64,000 bases of DNA from the NCBI RefSeq assembly GCF_900107765.1, contig NZ_FNQY01000010.1, positions 1-64,000 of the forward strand, written 5' to 3'. Shown here piece after piece: positions 1 to 6,558 of the stretch. The notes below the pieces were generated by a model. The model worked only from the letters and a program-made list of their open reading frames with translations, made no database searches and had not been told where the DNA came from. Both the position numbers and the translations under genes were made by a program. Numbering within the stretch: position 1 is the stretch's first letter; every line of letters begins with the position of its first letter. Origin of the DNA: Arachidicoccus rhizosphaerae (GTDB taxonomy: Bacteria; Bacteroidota; Bacteroidia; Chitinophagales; Chitinophagaceae).

Positions 1-71
1 TTATAAATTTCCTTTCCTGCGAATTGATCTTCTGTGAGACCGTACCTTTTTAAAAACTGTTCTTTAGTCAT
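1..71 (-). CDS. Partial small phage-type protein (N-terminus only)
   Basis: The reading frame starts with ATG at 71 and runs off the left edge of the window. The visible product begins MTKEQFLKRYGLTEDQF, which is hydrophilic and contains no known motif. The start carries the ACACA-ATG context shared by several genes of this operon, which supports it as a real start. Function is unknown; it would be the most downstream visible gene of the leftward element operon. Confidence 0.5.
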   Translation of the reverse strand, partial: MTKEQFLKRYGLTEDQFAGKEIY

Positions 72-127
72 TGTGTAAATTTTGTGCCGCTAAGCAGCTA
101 TTTTTAAATTGATTGTGAGCTTAATAA

Positions 128-180
128 AGGGGCGGCTGCATTATTCTAACCACTGAATTTTTTAATTTTATCCCGCCCCT
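128..180. repeat. Inverted repeat AGGGGCGG / CCGCCCCT
   Basis: A perfect 8-bp GC-rich inverted repeat (128-135 and 173-180) with a 37-nt AT-rich spacer lies in the gap 72-312. Just to its right, 206-221 on the minus strand, a good Shine-Dalgarno (GGAGG) precedes ATG-AAA-TAG, which is not a usable gene. A second inverted repeat, CCCCCTG 267-273 with CAGGGGG 300-306, follows the stop of the next gene and may end its transcript, though it has no T-run. I see no gene in 72-312. Confidence 0.35.
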
Positions 181-312
181 GACTATGTACATTCATTTTC
201 TATTTCATGATGTACCTCCTTTTGTTTTGTGAGCCTGCGTGTCGGTGCAGGTTTACCATCGGTCGCCCCCCTGTTGCTTGCGAAGCGGTACCCAATTGGC
301 AGGGGGTGTTTG

Positions 313-579
313 TTACAATTCCTTTAGCTCCTCTTTGGCATCGTGAATCTGGTCTTTGTAATAGTCTATAACCCTGCATTTAAACTCTTCAATGATTGCG
401 TTTAGGTCTTTATCAGTTCCCAATGAAATATCTACCGCATTTAAAGGGTTATAATCCATTGAGTTTTGCCTATCTGCTAGCCTGATTTGATAGCACTCTT
501 TGATAGCTTCTATTTCACCCTCTGCTACAGATATTTTATTAATAAGCTCTTTTGCCTTTTCTATATTTTCTACTTTCAT
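313..579 (-). CDS. Small hypothetical protein of the element
   Basis: 88 residues, charged and mostly helical (many Glu, Lys and Ile), with no signal peptide or membrane segment. I do not recognise a family. The start at 579 has the AACACA-ATG context seen before 2394, 3098 and 3694. It lies downstream of the recombination genes in the same direction and is probably the distal part of the early operon. An imperfect hairpin (AGCCCC 610-615, GGGGCT 626-631) lies between it and the nuclease gene. Confidence 0.6.
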   Translation of the reverse strand: MKVENIEKAKELINKISVAEGEIEAIKECYQIRLADRQNSMDYNPLNAVDISLGTDKDLNAIIEEFKCRVIDYYKDQIHDAKEELKEL

Positions 580-658
580 TGTGTTTTGTTTTGTGTCAGT
601 TGGCTGGTAAGCCCCCTAAGAATAAGGGGCTGCAACCAAAACTGCTTATGAAAAAAAT

Positions 659-1279
659 TTACGCCGGAACTCCCAGCCTTACTACTTGGGTTGCCCAGAA
701 AGTACTATCCGGTATTATGGTCCGCTGCTCCGGCTTCTTTTGGTTTTTATTCCAAGAGATGATAATTCCCATCCTGCAACCGGTAGGCAGACAATAACCG
801 CTGATCTGTCTGTCATAACCAAAGTGATTAATTGCATTATCCAGACCGCCTGCCATAACCTTGTAGTCCACCAGCACCTGCCCTGTCTTGATCAGGTCTG
901 AGCGGCCTTTATACAGCAACTTCATTCCCATGTAGTGAAACCAGCAGGTAAAAGCCAGCTCCTTTTCCATAAACTTAAAAGCGGTGCCTATCTTGGAGCG
1001 GATAACGCCTGCTATTGGTCTTACTATCTCCGACTGCTGCCAGTCATAGAGGTGTGGCTCATTCAGGTACTGGTGCACCCTCTCCCCTAGTTTCATGCCC
1101 TCGGTTTTTTCACCTTCAAATCCTTTGATGCTGCTAAAGGAAACGCCGGGGATCTTCAAGTAATCCTCAAAGGGAACATTCCTGTAATACTTTACGTCAC
1201 TAACTGTAAACAGCATTGGGTTAATGGCCGCCCCGGGTGCAGGGGCGACTGCTGTGAAGGTGTTACTGGCTACTTGCAT
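659..1279 (-). CDS. PD-(D/E)XK exonuclease, RecE/Cas4-like
   Basis: 206 residues. The order of nuclease motifs can be seen: GERVHQYL (His69), then GRSDLI (Asp128), VDYK (Asp138, Lys140), and YDRQISGY with the Q-x3-Y signature (Gln158, Tyr162). This is the pattern of the RecB/Cas4/RecE nuclease fold. The expected role is to resect double-stranded DNA ends so that the nearby annealing protein can load, as RecE does for RecT. The start at 1279 is preceded by GGAGG, a clear Shine-Dalgarno, and overlaps the upstream gene by 10 nt, implying translational coupling. The first 20 residues are a low-complexity Ala/Pro stretch. RecE-like use is inferred from the neighbour; a YqaJ- or Cas4-type label is equally possible. 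Confidence 0.75.
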   Translation of the reverse strand: MQVASNTFTAVAPAPGAAINPMLFTVSDVKYYRNVPFEDYLKIPGVSFSSIKGFEGEKTEGMKLGERVHQYLNEPHLYDWQQSEIVRPIAGVIRSKIGTAFKFMEKELAFTCWFHYMGMKLLYKGRSDLIKTGQVLVDYKVMAGGLDNAINHFGYDRQISGYCLPTGCRMGIIISWNKNQKKPEQRTIIPDSTFWATQVVRLGVPA

Positions 1280-2394
1280 ACTTCCTCCAACTCTAGCCCG
1301 TTAAAAGTTAAGCCTGTTTCTGTGGCTAGCTTGCCCAGGTAGTCTGCCATCTGACCGACCTTAAGGTTAGCAGGTTCTTTAACTGATATCCATTTGCTCA
1401 GATCGTCAAAGTTTACCATGAAGGCCGCCATGACGGCTTTCATCCAAACCCAATCCGTGCGGACGGTAACCTTAAGATTCTTTTTGATTTTAGGGCCTTC
1501 AATAGTGGGTGTAACTGCATTGATAACAAGTGTATTAATAGCCTGCTCTTCCTGGATCTTCTTGTCAGCTGCCTGAGTGGCCAACTGCAAAGCATCTTCC
1601 TGCGCTTTAATGGCAGCCTCAGCGTTTGCCAGATCACTTGCATAGTTGGCAAACAGGTTGTCTACTTCCACCATCAGGCCTGAAAAGATTTCTAGCCAGT
1701 TGATAGGTGCAATCTGTTTGTACAGTTCCTGCATTTCCTCATGGGTTAATCTCTGAGGAATGAAAGCCGTCATGGCCGGCTGTGGCACCTCTGCAAGCTT
1801 CTGTTTTAATTCCTGCAAAGCAGGGTCTTTAATGCCACCCTTCAGGTAACTTGAATAGATGTTAGTAGCCTCTCTCATAACAGTGGCTTTATAAAGGCCC
1901 ACGATACGGACGTGCTCATTAGTAAAGTGAGCAGTAAAATTGCTTTTTTCCGTATTCTTAGCATTGGTAACCGCTGCTGCTAAATTCTCCTTACGGCGGA
2001 TGTCAACACTCTTATTGAACAGCTCATTGTACTTTTCATTGCTCTTAGGGTCTACTCTCTTTTCAAAAGCCATCAGAGGGGCAATGATTCTATCCTGTAT
2101 CATCCCTGTAAAAGGCTTACGACCTTCTACCATTTCGATATGCAGCTTGCGGTATGCAGCCAGATTGGTATCAATATCTGCCCATTTGTCTCCGGCGGCT
2201 TCTGCCTGCTGTAATAACCCCTGAGCGGTCAGTTCCTGACGTTGCAGGGCTTCTGTCAGGGCGTTTTTTTGAAGGGGTAAGCCTGCCCATGCAGCTTGCT
2301 GCTCTGTCAGCTGCATGGTGATTAACTGAGCGGGGGGCTGTGGCTGTTGTACTGGTGCCTGCTGTACCGGTTCTATTGCCTGTGTCTGTTCCAT
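1270..2394 (-). CDS. Phage protein of unknown function between annealase and nuclease
   Basis: 374 residues. The N-terminus is Gln/Pro-rich, the middle (about 60-300) is helical and probably coiled coil, and the C-terminal 80 residues form a compact part with several Trp. No catalytic motif is visible and I do not recognise the family with certainty. It is placed between a Rad52-like protein (5-nt gap) and a nuclease (10-nt overlap), so it is almost surely co-translated with both. That suggests a structural or loading factor of the recombination module, which is inference only. It resembles the helical proteins annotated as DUF1351 in other phages by position and general composition; a profile search would be needed. 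Confidence 0.7.
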   Translation of the reverse strand: MEQTQAIEPVQQAPVQQPQPPAQLITMQLTEQQAAWAGLPLQKNALTEALQRQELTAQGLLQQAEAAGDKWADIDTNLAAYRKLHIEMVEGRKPFTGMIQDRIIAPLMAFEKRVDPKSNEKYNELFNKSVDIRRKENLAAAVTNAKNTEKSNFTAHFTNEHVRIVGLYKATVMREATNIYSSYLKGGIKDPALQELKQKLAEVPQPAMTAFIPQRLTHEEMQELYKQIAPINWLEIFSGLMVEVDNLFANYASDLANAEAAIKAQEDALQLATQAADKKIQEEQAINTLVINAVTPTIEGPKIKKNLKVTVRTDWVWMKAVMAAFMVNFDDLSKWISVKEPANLKVGQMADYLGKLATETGLTFNGLELEEVCK

Positions 2395-2399
2395 TGTGT

Positions 2400-3098
2400 T
2401 TAAAGATTTGCGGGGTTAAAAGAAAAGGATTGCTGTACGGGTGATGCCTGCGGAGCGGACTGGGGCGGAGCTTGCTGCTGTGGCGCTGCTTGCGGCTGAT
2501 ACTGCTGTGGCGCTGCCTGAACCGGGGTCTGTTGGTATTGCACCTGGGGAGCCGGTTGCTGTTCTAATGGTTGCTCCTTGGAGTAAGCCCCTGCTAACAT
2601 TACCGTGTCCCTCCTGTTAAGGTCCCGGCCGAATAACTTACCTAGGTGCTCGCAGGCATCTTTAATGGCATAGCTTTTTGCGCTTGGAGCGGCCATCTGA
2701 ACTGCGCTTGCTTTGATTGCGCTCAGGTCTCCGGCCATGGACCCTTTGTCTACCTGAATAGTAGCGGCTCCAACTCCGTCATAAAAACGCCATTCGCCCG
2801 TAGTAGGCCATTTTAAGTGCACTCTTACGGTAACCGTAATTGAGTTGAATAAAGCCTGCGTGCTTAGGATCTCTGGGTACCAGTCCTGAAAAATGTAATC
2901 CAAAAGAGATTCTATCTTGTCAATCGGCAGGTATTCAGCAGGGACCGTTTGGCCCTGGTCGTTTTTCGCTTTGGCTAAAGGGTGCTTTTTAATCCAGGTT
3001 ATGTGCGGTTCCTGGTTAAGTAATAGTCTGAACTGATCATTCTTAAAGGCTTCCTCAGGTGACTGGTGAAGCTCTTTGAGTGTTGGTAACTGTGCCAT
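2400..3098 (-). CDS. Single-strand annealing protein, Rad52-like
   Basis: 232 residues. Residues about 50-165 hold a beta-rich core and then AIKDACEHLGKLFGRDLNR, the helix-with-Gly-Arg pattern of Rad52/22-type phage annealing proteins, where the equivalent reads like A-K-R-A-C-x-x-L-G. The C-terminal 65 residues are a disordered Gln/Pro/Ala tail, as is common in such proteins for contact with SSB or for flexibility. The expected role is annealing of complementary single strands during phage recombination. It is the first of three tightly packed genes that end with a nuclease, giving a two-component recombinase module. RecT or ERF membership is the alternative; the C-A-x-x-L-G-x-x-x-G-R pattern favours Rad52/Sak. 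Confidence 0.65.
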   Translation of the reverse strand: MAQLPTLKELHQSPEEAFKNDQFRLLLNQEPHITWIKKHPLAKAKNDQGQTVPAEYLPIDKIESLLDYIFQDWYPEILSTQALFNSITVTVRVHLKWPTTGEWRFYDGVGAATIQVDKGSMAGDLSAIKASAVQMAAPSAKSYAIKDACEHLGKLFGRDLNRRDTVMLAGAYSKEQPLEQQPAPQVQYQQTPVQAAPQQYQPQAAPQQQAPPQSAPQASPVQQSFSFNPANL

Positions 3099-3132
3099 TG
3101 TGTTGCCGGGAGACGTTGCCCGGTGCGTTTTA

Positions 3133-3489
3133 TTATCGTAGATTAATTAGTCTGAGCGCTGATTGTGGCCAGCCCGGACAATGAATATTTGTAAGATCAA
3201 TGTGCCGGCTGTTGTAAGCTTTTAAAAGCCTTTCTGCATAAGGCGAGGTATCGGGAATCAGGGCTTTCGCTTTTTCAAGCACTTTGTTTCCTTTCTCTTC
3301 CAGTCTGTCCAGGCTCTCAAATGATGTGCAACAGCTCATGTCCTGCTCAATCCTGCTGATCCATCGGTTAACATCTATTGAAGCGGTGGCAGTCATTTTA
3401 TGCTTACAATACGCTGCCAGCCATTTAAAGGCGTACACTACGCCAATGATGCAGGCAGCGAGTTTTAAACAGTTAATTACTTCTTGCAT
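3133..3489 (-). CDS. Small membrane-anchored protein of the element
   Basis: 118 residues. Residues about 7-26 are hydrophobic and likely form one N-terminal membrane anchor; the remainder is soluble and charged, with several Cys. No family recognised. The start overlaps the end of the upstream gene by 17 nt. Confidence 0.55.
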   Translation of the reverse strand: MQEVINCLKLAACIIGVVYAFKWLAAYCKHKMTATASIDVNRWISRIEQDMSCCTSFESLDRLEEKGNKVLEKAKALIPDTSPYAERLLKAYNSRHIDLTNIHCPGWPQSALRLINLR

Positions 3490-3694
3490 GGGGATTCATT
3501 TTAGTGATGTGGAATACAGCTACCAGGGACGGGCTGTTAAGTATGGTTACATCCTCCTTCTGGTAGCCCTTTGGCCAAAGCACGTTGCTTCGTTTATCAG
3601 GCCCTTTACTGAATCCAGAGTAGGCGTATTGAGTTAAAATGCAGCCTACTTCAGGCGGTACGATGCAATTGTGTTCGATTACTTCTGTGTTCAT
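3473..3694 (-). CDS. Small hypothetical protein of the element
   Basis: 73 residues with no recognised domain, signal or membrane segment. The start at 3694 carries AACACA-ATG, the initiation context repeated in this operon, and the 3' end overlaps the next gene. These two facts, not homology, support it as a gene. Confidence 0.5.
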   Translation of the reverse strand: MNTEVIEHNCIVPPEVGCILTQYAYSGFSKGPDKRSNVLWPKGYQKEDVTILNSPSLVAVFHITKMNPHARSN

Positions 3695-3723
3695 TGTGTT
3701 TCTGGTTACCGTAGCCAGCGCGG

Positions 3724-4044
3724 TTATATTGTTGTTGCCTCTGAGGCAATTAAAAATTCAATTTCTTTGAGGCCGTCTTCGTCCATCTCTATATGGTAAG
3801 CTTCCAGAGCTTTGAGTAACGCTTCGTGGTCCAACCAGCGGAGATTGTCGAGGGTATTCTCATCATCCATATCATCCCAGCTGTCCAGGTCGTACCTTGT
3901 GGCCGGTTTATAGTTATCTATCCAGTGGGTGTAAATAACACCGTCCTCAAACCGATATTCCCTGCCGTTTAATTCCCCGCTGCGGCCTTCCATCAGCTGC
4001 ATGATTTCCTTTTTCTGGGCCCTAGTGATGTGGGTGGTGGTCAT
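3724..4044 (-). CDS. Small acidic hypothetical protein of the element
   Basis: 106 residues from the chosen ATG at 4044 (product begins MTTTHITRAQ). An upstream in-frame ATG at 4110 would overlap the DNA-binding gene by 64 nt, whereas 4044 lies just after that gene's stop (4047-4049), so the shorter form is preferred. The protein is strongly acidic at its C-terminal half, with many Asp and Glu. Acidic small phage proteins often act as DNA mimics or inhibitors, but nothing here proves it. Confidence 0.55.
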   Translation of the reverse strand: MTTTHITRAQKKEIMQLMEGRSGELNGREYRFEDGVIYTHWIDNYKPATRYDLDSWDDMDDENTLDNLRWLDHEALLKALEAYHIEMDEDGLKEIEFLIASEATTI

Positions 4045-4046
4045 GA

Positions 4047-4265
4047 TTAGAGATTTAGAAGCCGCGATTTGAAATAAACTGTGTTGCCAACTTTGGGCTT
4101 GGTCCAGCAATCAGCTGGAATTGTCCCTTTACATCTGGCCACCCTCAGGCTGACGAGTTTTATACCCAGAAGCTTGGCAGCTTCCTCTTCGCTTATTGCG
4201 TCCTCAGCATCAAACCTCGCCATTAGCTTATCCCATTCTGCCTTTGGGATGTTATAAGTTCTCAT
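4047..4265 (-). CDS. Small helix-turn-helix protein (excisionase/MerR-like)
   Basis: 72 residues. The segment AISEEEAAKLLGIKLVSLRV (residues about 24-43) fits a winged helix-turn-helix of the excisionase/MerR type. Basic residues follow in the presumed wing. The ATG overlaps the stop of the upstream gene by 4 nt (ATGA type), so the two are coupled. It probably binds DNA as a regulator or a directionality factor; which one cannot be told here. Confidence 0.55.
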   Translation of the reverse strand: MRTYNIPKAEWDKLMARFDAEDAISEEEAAKLLGIKLVSLRVARCKGTIPADCWTKPKVGNTVYFKSRLLNL

Positions 4266-4474
4266 GCCAATTGGCTTTTCCTGTCTGAAATAATATTTTT
4301 TAAGAAAGTCAGTATTTCTACTGCACGCTGAGGATTTCCGCCCTTTCTATTCATATAAAGGCTTACATTCTCGGCAGTTATACCGATTTCTTTTGCGCAT
4401 CTTTTAAGGTCACCGGGGGCCAAATTTGGCCTCAAGTCCTGCAATTCTTTATTTGCCTGTTCTAAAATTGTCAT
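4262..4474 (-). CDS. Small Cro-like DNA-binding protein
   Basis: 70 residues. It contains a helix-turn-helix-like stretch, CAKEIGITAENVSLYMNRKG (about 26-45), and little else. It is the first gene of the leftward operon and faces the divergent region that holds two 17-bp operator-like sites (4521-4569). The position is that of Cro in lambdoid phages, so it may repress the rightward arm or time the early operon. This role is inferred from position and size. Confidence 0.6.
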   Translation of the reverse strand: MTILEQANKELQDLRPNLAPGDLKRCAKEIGITAENVSLYMNRKGGNPQRAVEILTFLKNIISDRKSQLA

Positions 4475-4520
4475 TTGGTATTACTTTTGTAGTAAGTTTG
4501 TAATAATTCTGTGATAAGAA

Positions 4521-4589
4521 TAACAGCAATGCGTTATATCTATACAGCAAATATACAGTATTGCGGTATTATTTAAAATAAATACTGTA
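4521..4589. promoter_or_regulatory. Divergent control region with operator-like palindromes
   Basis: Two related 17-bp sites, TAACAGCAATGCGTTAT (4521-4537) and ATACAGTATTGCGGTAT (4553-4569), lie between the leftward and rightward arms. A half-site (ATACAGCAA, 4542-4550) and TACTGTA (4583-4589) are nearby. A third site, 5169-5185, precedes the repressor gene. The shared pattern is close to ATRCAGYAWTRCTGYAT, which is nearly self-complementary, as expected for a dimeric repressor. Confidence 0.55.
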
Positions 4590-4638
4590 ATTATTTTTGT
4601 AACGGAGTTGCAACTATTTACAACTAATTGAATATGAA

Positions 4639-5055
4639 ATGAATGAATTTTTAAATCATTTGACGAAAAAGGAAATAAGAGATTTGGATCGAATACTTGT
4701 ATGGTTCAAACCGCCAGTAAAGAAAGGATCGCATAGTACTATAAGTACATTGACTGATTATATATTTAAAGAAGAGCAAATAACAAAAGAATTAGCGGCT
4801 TATTATCTTGATCATTTATGTGATTATAAGCCAGAAATAATGTATAGAATTGAAGGCTTTGGAAATGATAAGTACTATTATCAGAGAACCGACCAATGGC
4901 ATAAGCTGGCTGAAGATGGCGGATTTGCTAAAATTATATCTAAGAGGAGATATAAAGAAATAAGAAAAAATATTTACAAAGGGGCTTGGGATATAATAAA
5001 AATACTTGTTGGCTTCGGCCTGGGATTAATTGCGGGATACTACATAAAGAAGTAA
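4639..5055 (+). CDS. Hypothetical protein with C-terminal membrane anchor
   Basis: 138 residues. Residues 1-115 are soluble and charged; residues about 117-135 (IIKILVGFGLGLIAGYYI) form one membrane helix followed by Lys-Lys, so the body should lie in the cytoplasm as a tail-anchored protein. ATG-AAA-TGA just upstream (4634) is a dead-end start. It sits between the divergent control region and the repressor gene, the lysogeny side of the element, where superinfection-exclusion and immunity proteins are common. I do not recognise the family; exclusion is only a guess from place and topology. Confidence 0.6.
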   Translation: MNEFLNHLTKKEIRDLDRILVWFKPPVKKGSHSTISTLTDYIFKEEQITKELAAYYLDHLCDYKPEIMYRIEGFGNDKYYYQRTDQWHKLAEDGGFAKIISKRRYKEIRKNIYKGAWDIIKILVGFGLGLIAGYYIKK

Positions 5056-5147
5056 CCATAAATAAACCCTAAGGCAACACTAATTATTAATTGCCACCAA
5101 TTCTTTTTCAGGTCTAAATATATATATGCAATAAAATCTTTGATCAT
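5040..5147 (-). CDS. Possible 35-residue membrane peptide
   Basis: A 35-codon frame on the minus strand (ATG 5147, TAG 5040). It begins MIKDFIAYIYLDLKK and ends in a hydrophobic helix, WWQLIISVALGFIYGYFFM. Its 3' end overlaps the last 16 nt of the convergent gene. The C-terminal helix resembles that of the neighbouring 138-residue protein (L-G-x-I-x-G-Y). No Shine-Dalgarno is seen, which is normal in this phylum. It could be a chance frame. Confidence 0.3.
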   Translation of the reverse strand: MIKDFIAYIYLDLKKNWWQLIISVALGFIYGYFFM

Positions 5148-5168
5148 ATCATCAAATTTTAAACAAAA

Positions 5169-5185
5169 ATACAGCATTACTGCAT
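5169..5185. promoter_or_regulatory. Operator-like palindrome before the repressor gene
   Basis: ATACAGCATTACTGCAT is a near-perfect 17-bp palindrome that ends 3 nt before the ATG of the repressor. It matches the two sites at 4521-4537 and 4553-4569. A repressor bound here would block its own transcription or translation initiation, so autoregulation is likely. Confidence 0.55.
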
Positions 5186-5188
5186 AAA

Positions 5189-5560
5189 ATGAAAAAAGCA
5201 AACGAGATTTTGAAGGAAATCATTGGCCATACAGGCAAAACTCTTGGTAAAATAGCTGGCGAAATTGATAAACGTCCTCAGGTGCTTTATGACATCAGGA
5301 ATGAACGAGTGAAGTCTATCAGTCTGGAAATAGCAACATCATTAAATAAAATCTATCCCGAACTAGACATCCAATACATGACTACCGGTAACGGAGAGTT
5401 GATTAATAAGAATGCATCAAAAGGAGCAACAGATCAGGATAGATTCAATGCTTTTGTGATTAATGAACTTGCAAGTATTAGAGCTCAAATCAAAGGGACT
5501 TTGTACACTGATGAACTAGCCTTGTTAGAAGCATCCATTGAGAAAGCTTTGGGTGTTTAA
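5189..5560 (+). CDS. CI-like phage repressor with N-terminal helix-turn-helix
   Basis: 123 residues. Residues about 5-55 form an XRE-type DNA-binding fold (TLGKIAGEIDKRPQVLYDIR), followed by the DIQYMTTGNGEL stretch typical of Bacteroidota phage repressors (usually I-x-W-L-x-T-G-E-G). The C-terminal third is helical and may mediate dimerisation; there is no LexA-type peptidase domain, so induction by RecA-driven self-cleavage is unlikely. The gene faces away from the early operon and has an operator-like palindrome 3 nt before its start. It is the probable master switch of the element. Confidence 0.75.
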   Translation: MKKANEILKEIIGHTGKTLGKIAGEIDKRPQVLYDIRNERVKSISLEIATSLNKIYPELDIQYMTTGNGELINKNASKGATDQDRFNAFVINELASIRAQIKGTLYTDELALLEASIEKALGV

Positions 5561-5791
5561 TACATGAGCTTTTCTTGTTATTAAGGTGCTGTATATCCCT
5601 ATTTTCATTTACATGTTCGCTACGGTAATCTGTTTTTTTCTTCGTGGGTGCGCTTTTTTTCTTAATTTTATTTAGCATAGCTTAATGATTTAGAAACCGA
5701 AGCTATAATAATTAGTAAATAAAACCAAAAATATTTATTAACATTTTTAAATATTGATAACGCTCAGAGAAGTTTATTTAAAGAAATAATC

Positions 5792-6166
5792 ATGAAATAT
5801 TTGCTGTTTATACTCGCTACCATAACACTCTTCAGTTGCAAAAAAGACAGTCCAAGTGCCAGCAACGATAATGCAAAAATATTCGGCACTTGGGAGACTG
5901 TCACTACTAAAAATGGAGATGTTTACGCTACAGGATACGCATTTTTCCAAGATAATAACGAGGCTGGATATATTAGTTCGACCGGCCCGGAAAGCGTGGG
6001 AGGTAATACATGGTTTGTTCTGAACAGCGATCGGTTGCAGGTTAAAATGTCAAATGCTGAGTTCCTGGATGGGACAATCACGTCTTACTCAAAGACTAAG
6101 ATAGTGATCAATTTGACAGCCGGCGGCACTACAACTCTAACACCGGGGACATTGCCTACTCACTAA
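5792..6166 (+). CDS. Small lipoprotein, lipocalin-like fold possible
   Basis: 124 residues. A type II signal peptide (MKYLLFILATITLFSC) gives lipidation at Cys16, followed by Lys-Lys-Asp. The mature part starts with IFGTWETVT, the G-x-W pattern of the lipocalin-like families common in Bacteroidota (G-x-W-x-L at the first strand), and is beta-rich. Ligand unknown. It stands alone between the repressor and the possible right end of the element and may be element cargo or host. Confidence 0.6.
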   Translation: MKYLLFILATITLFSCKKDSPSASNDNAKIFGTWETVTTKNGDVYATGYAFFQDNNEAGYISSTGPESVGGNTWFVLNSDRLQVKMSNAEFLDGTITSYSKTKIVINLTAGGTTTLTPGTLPTH

Positions 6167-6246
6167 AAGACAAGATATTTTTTCCGCAAATAATCCGCAG
6201 AAAAAGCTAAATAAATTATTATTCAAGCTATTACACTTTTCCAGAA

Positions 6247-6262
6247 ATCCCTGTCGAGACCA
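6247..6262 (+). other. tRNA-3'-end-like sequence, candidate attachment site
   Basis: ATCCCTGTCGAGACCA resembles the last part of a tRNA gene: 3' side of the T-stem (ATCCC), a 7-nt acceptor strand (TGTCGAG), a discriminator base and CCA. No tRNA body precedes it. It is followed at 6272 by a strong terminator, as after a tRNA gene. This arrangement is what integration of an element into a tRNA 3' end leaves at the distal border. The matching half would be left of the window. Confidence 0.3.
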
Positions 6263-6271
6263 CACGGGAAA

Positions 6272-6305
6272 AAGTCTTGAAACATACGTGTTTCGGGGCT
6301 TTTTT
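6272..6305 (+). terminator. Strong intrinsic terminator
   Basis: A 13-bp stem with some G-U pairs (6272-6284 with 6289-6301), a TACG tetraloop and a T-run to 6305. It lies 106 nt after the lipoprotein gene and directly after the tRNA-like fragment. Confidence 0.7.
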
Positions 6306-6400
6306 CATTTTAGGGCTTTATTTTTTACTTTACTTGTCCGTACTTTTAAATACATTTACCCTGCAAAAGTTGACATATTGCTTTTATGGTCACATAGGGC

Positions 6401-6441
6401 GGACGATACATGTAACGTCCCTATACGGGTTATGCATAACC
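6401..6441. repeat. Two neighbouring palindromes
   Basis: GGACG (6401-6405) pairs with CGTCC (6416-6420), and a perfect 14-bp palindrome, GGTTATGCATAACC, follows at 6428-6441. They lie in the gene-free stretch 6306-6558. They may be an operator or a small structured RNA; a tRNA fold does not fit. Confidence 0.35.
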
Positions 6442-6558
6442 GAGACGCTATTTACTGGTATAATGCCGGAAGATTGAATCCCTCTTGTGAATAACACTTA
6501 GCCTCGCTGGATATCGGTCAAATATTAAATCTGCTTGTTGAGACTGAATGTAGTCCAA

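Noticed and set aside
194-221. Good Shine-Dalgarno (GGAGG) before an ATG on the minus strand
   Set aside because: The frame is ATG-AAA-TAG; the next ATG gives only 16 codons. No gene can be supported.
6277-6494. Plus-strand frames of 66 and 68 codons
   Set aside because: They start inside the terminator stem and overlap each other in two frames without any motif.
6398-6495. tRNA-like pattern ending in GATTGAATCCC
   Set aside because: The arms do not fit a cloverleaf; no anticodon stem or acceptor pairing can be formed.
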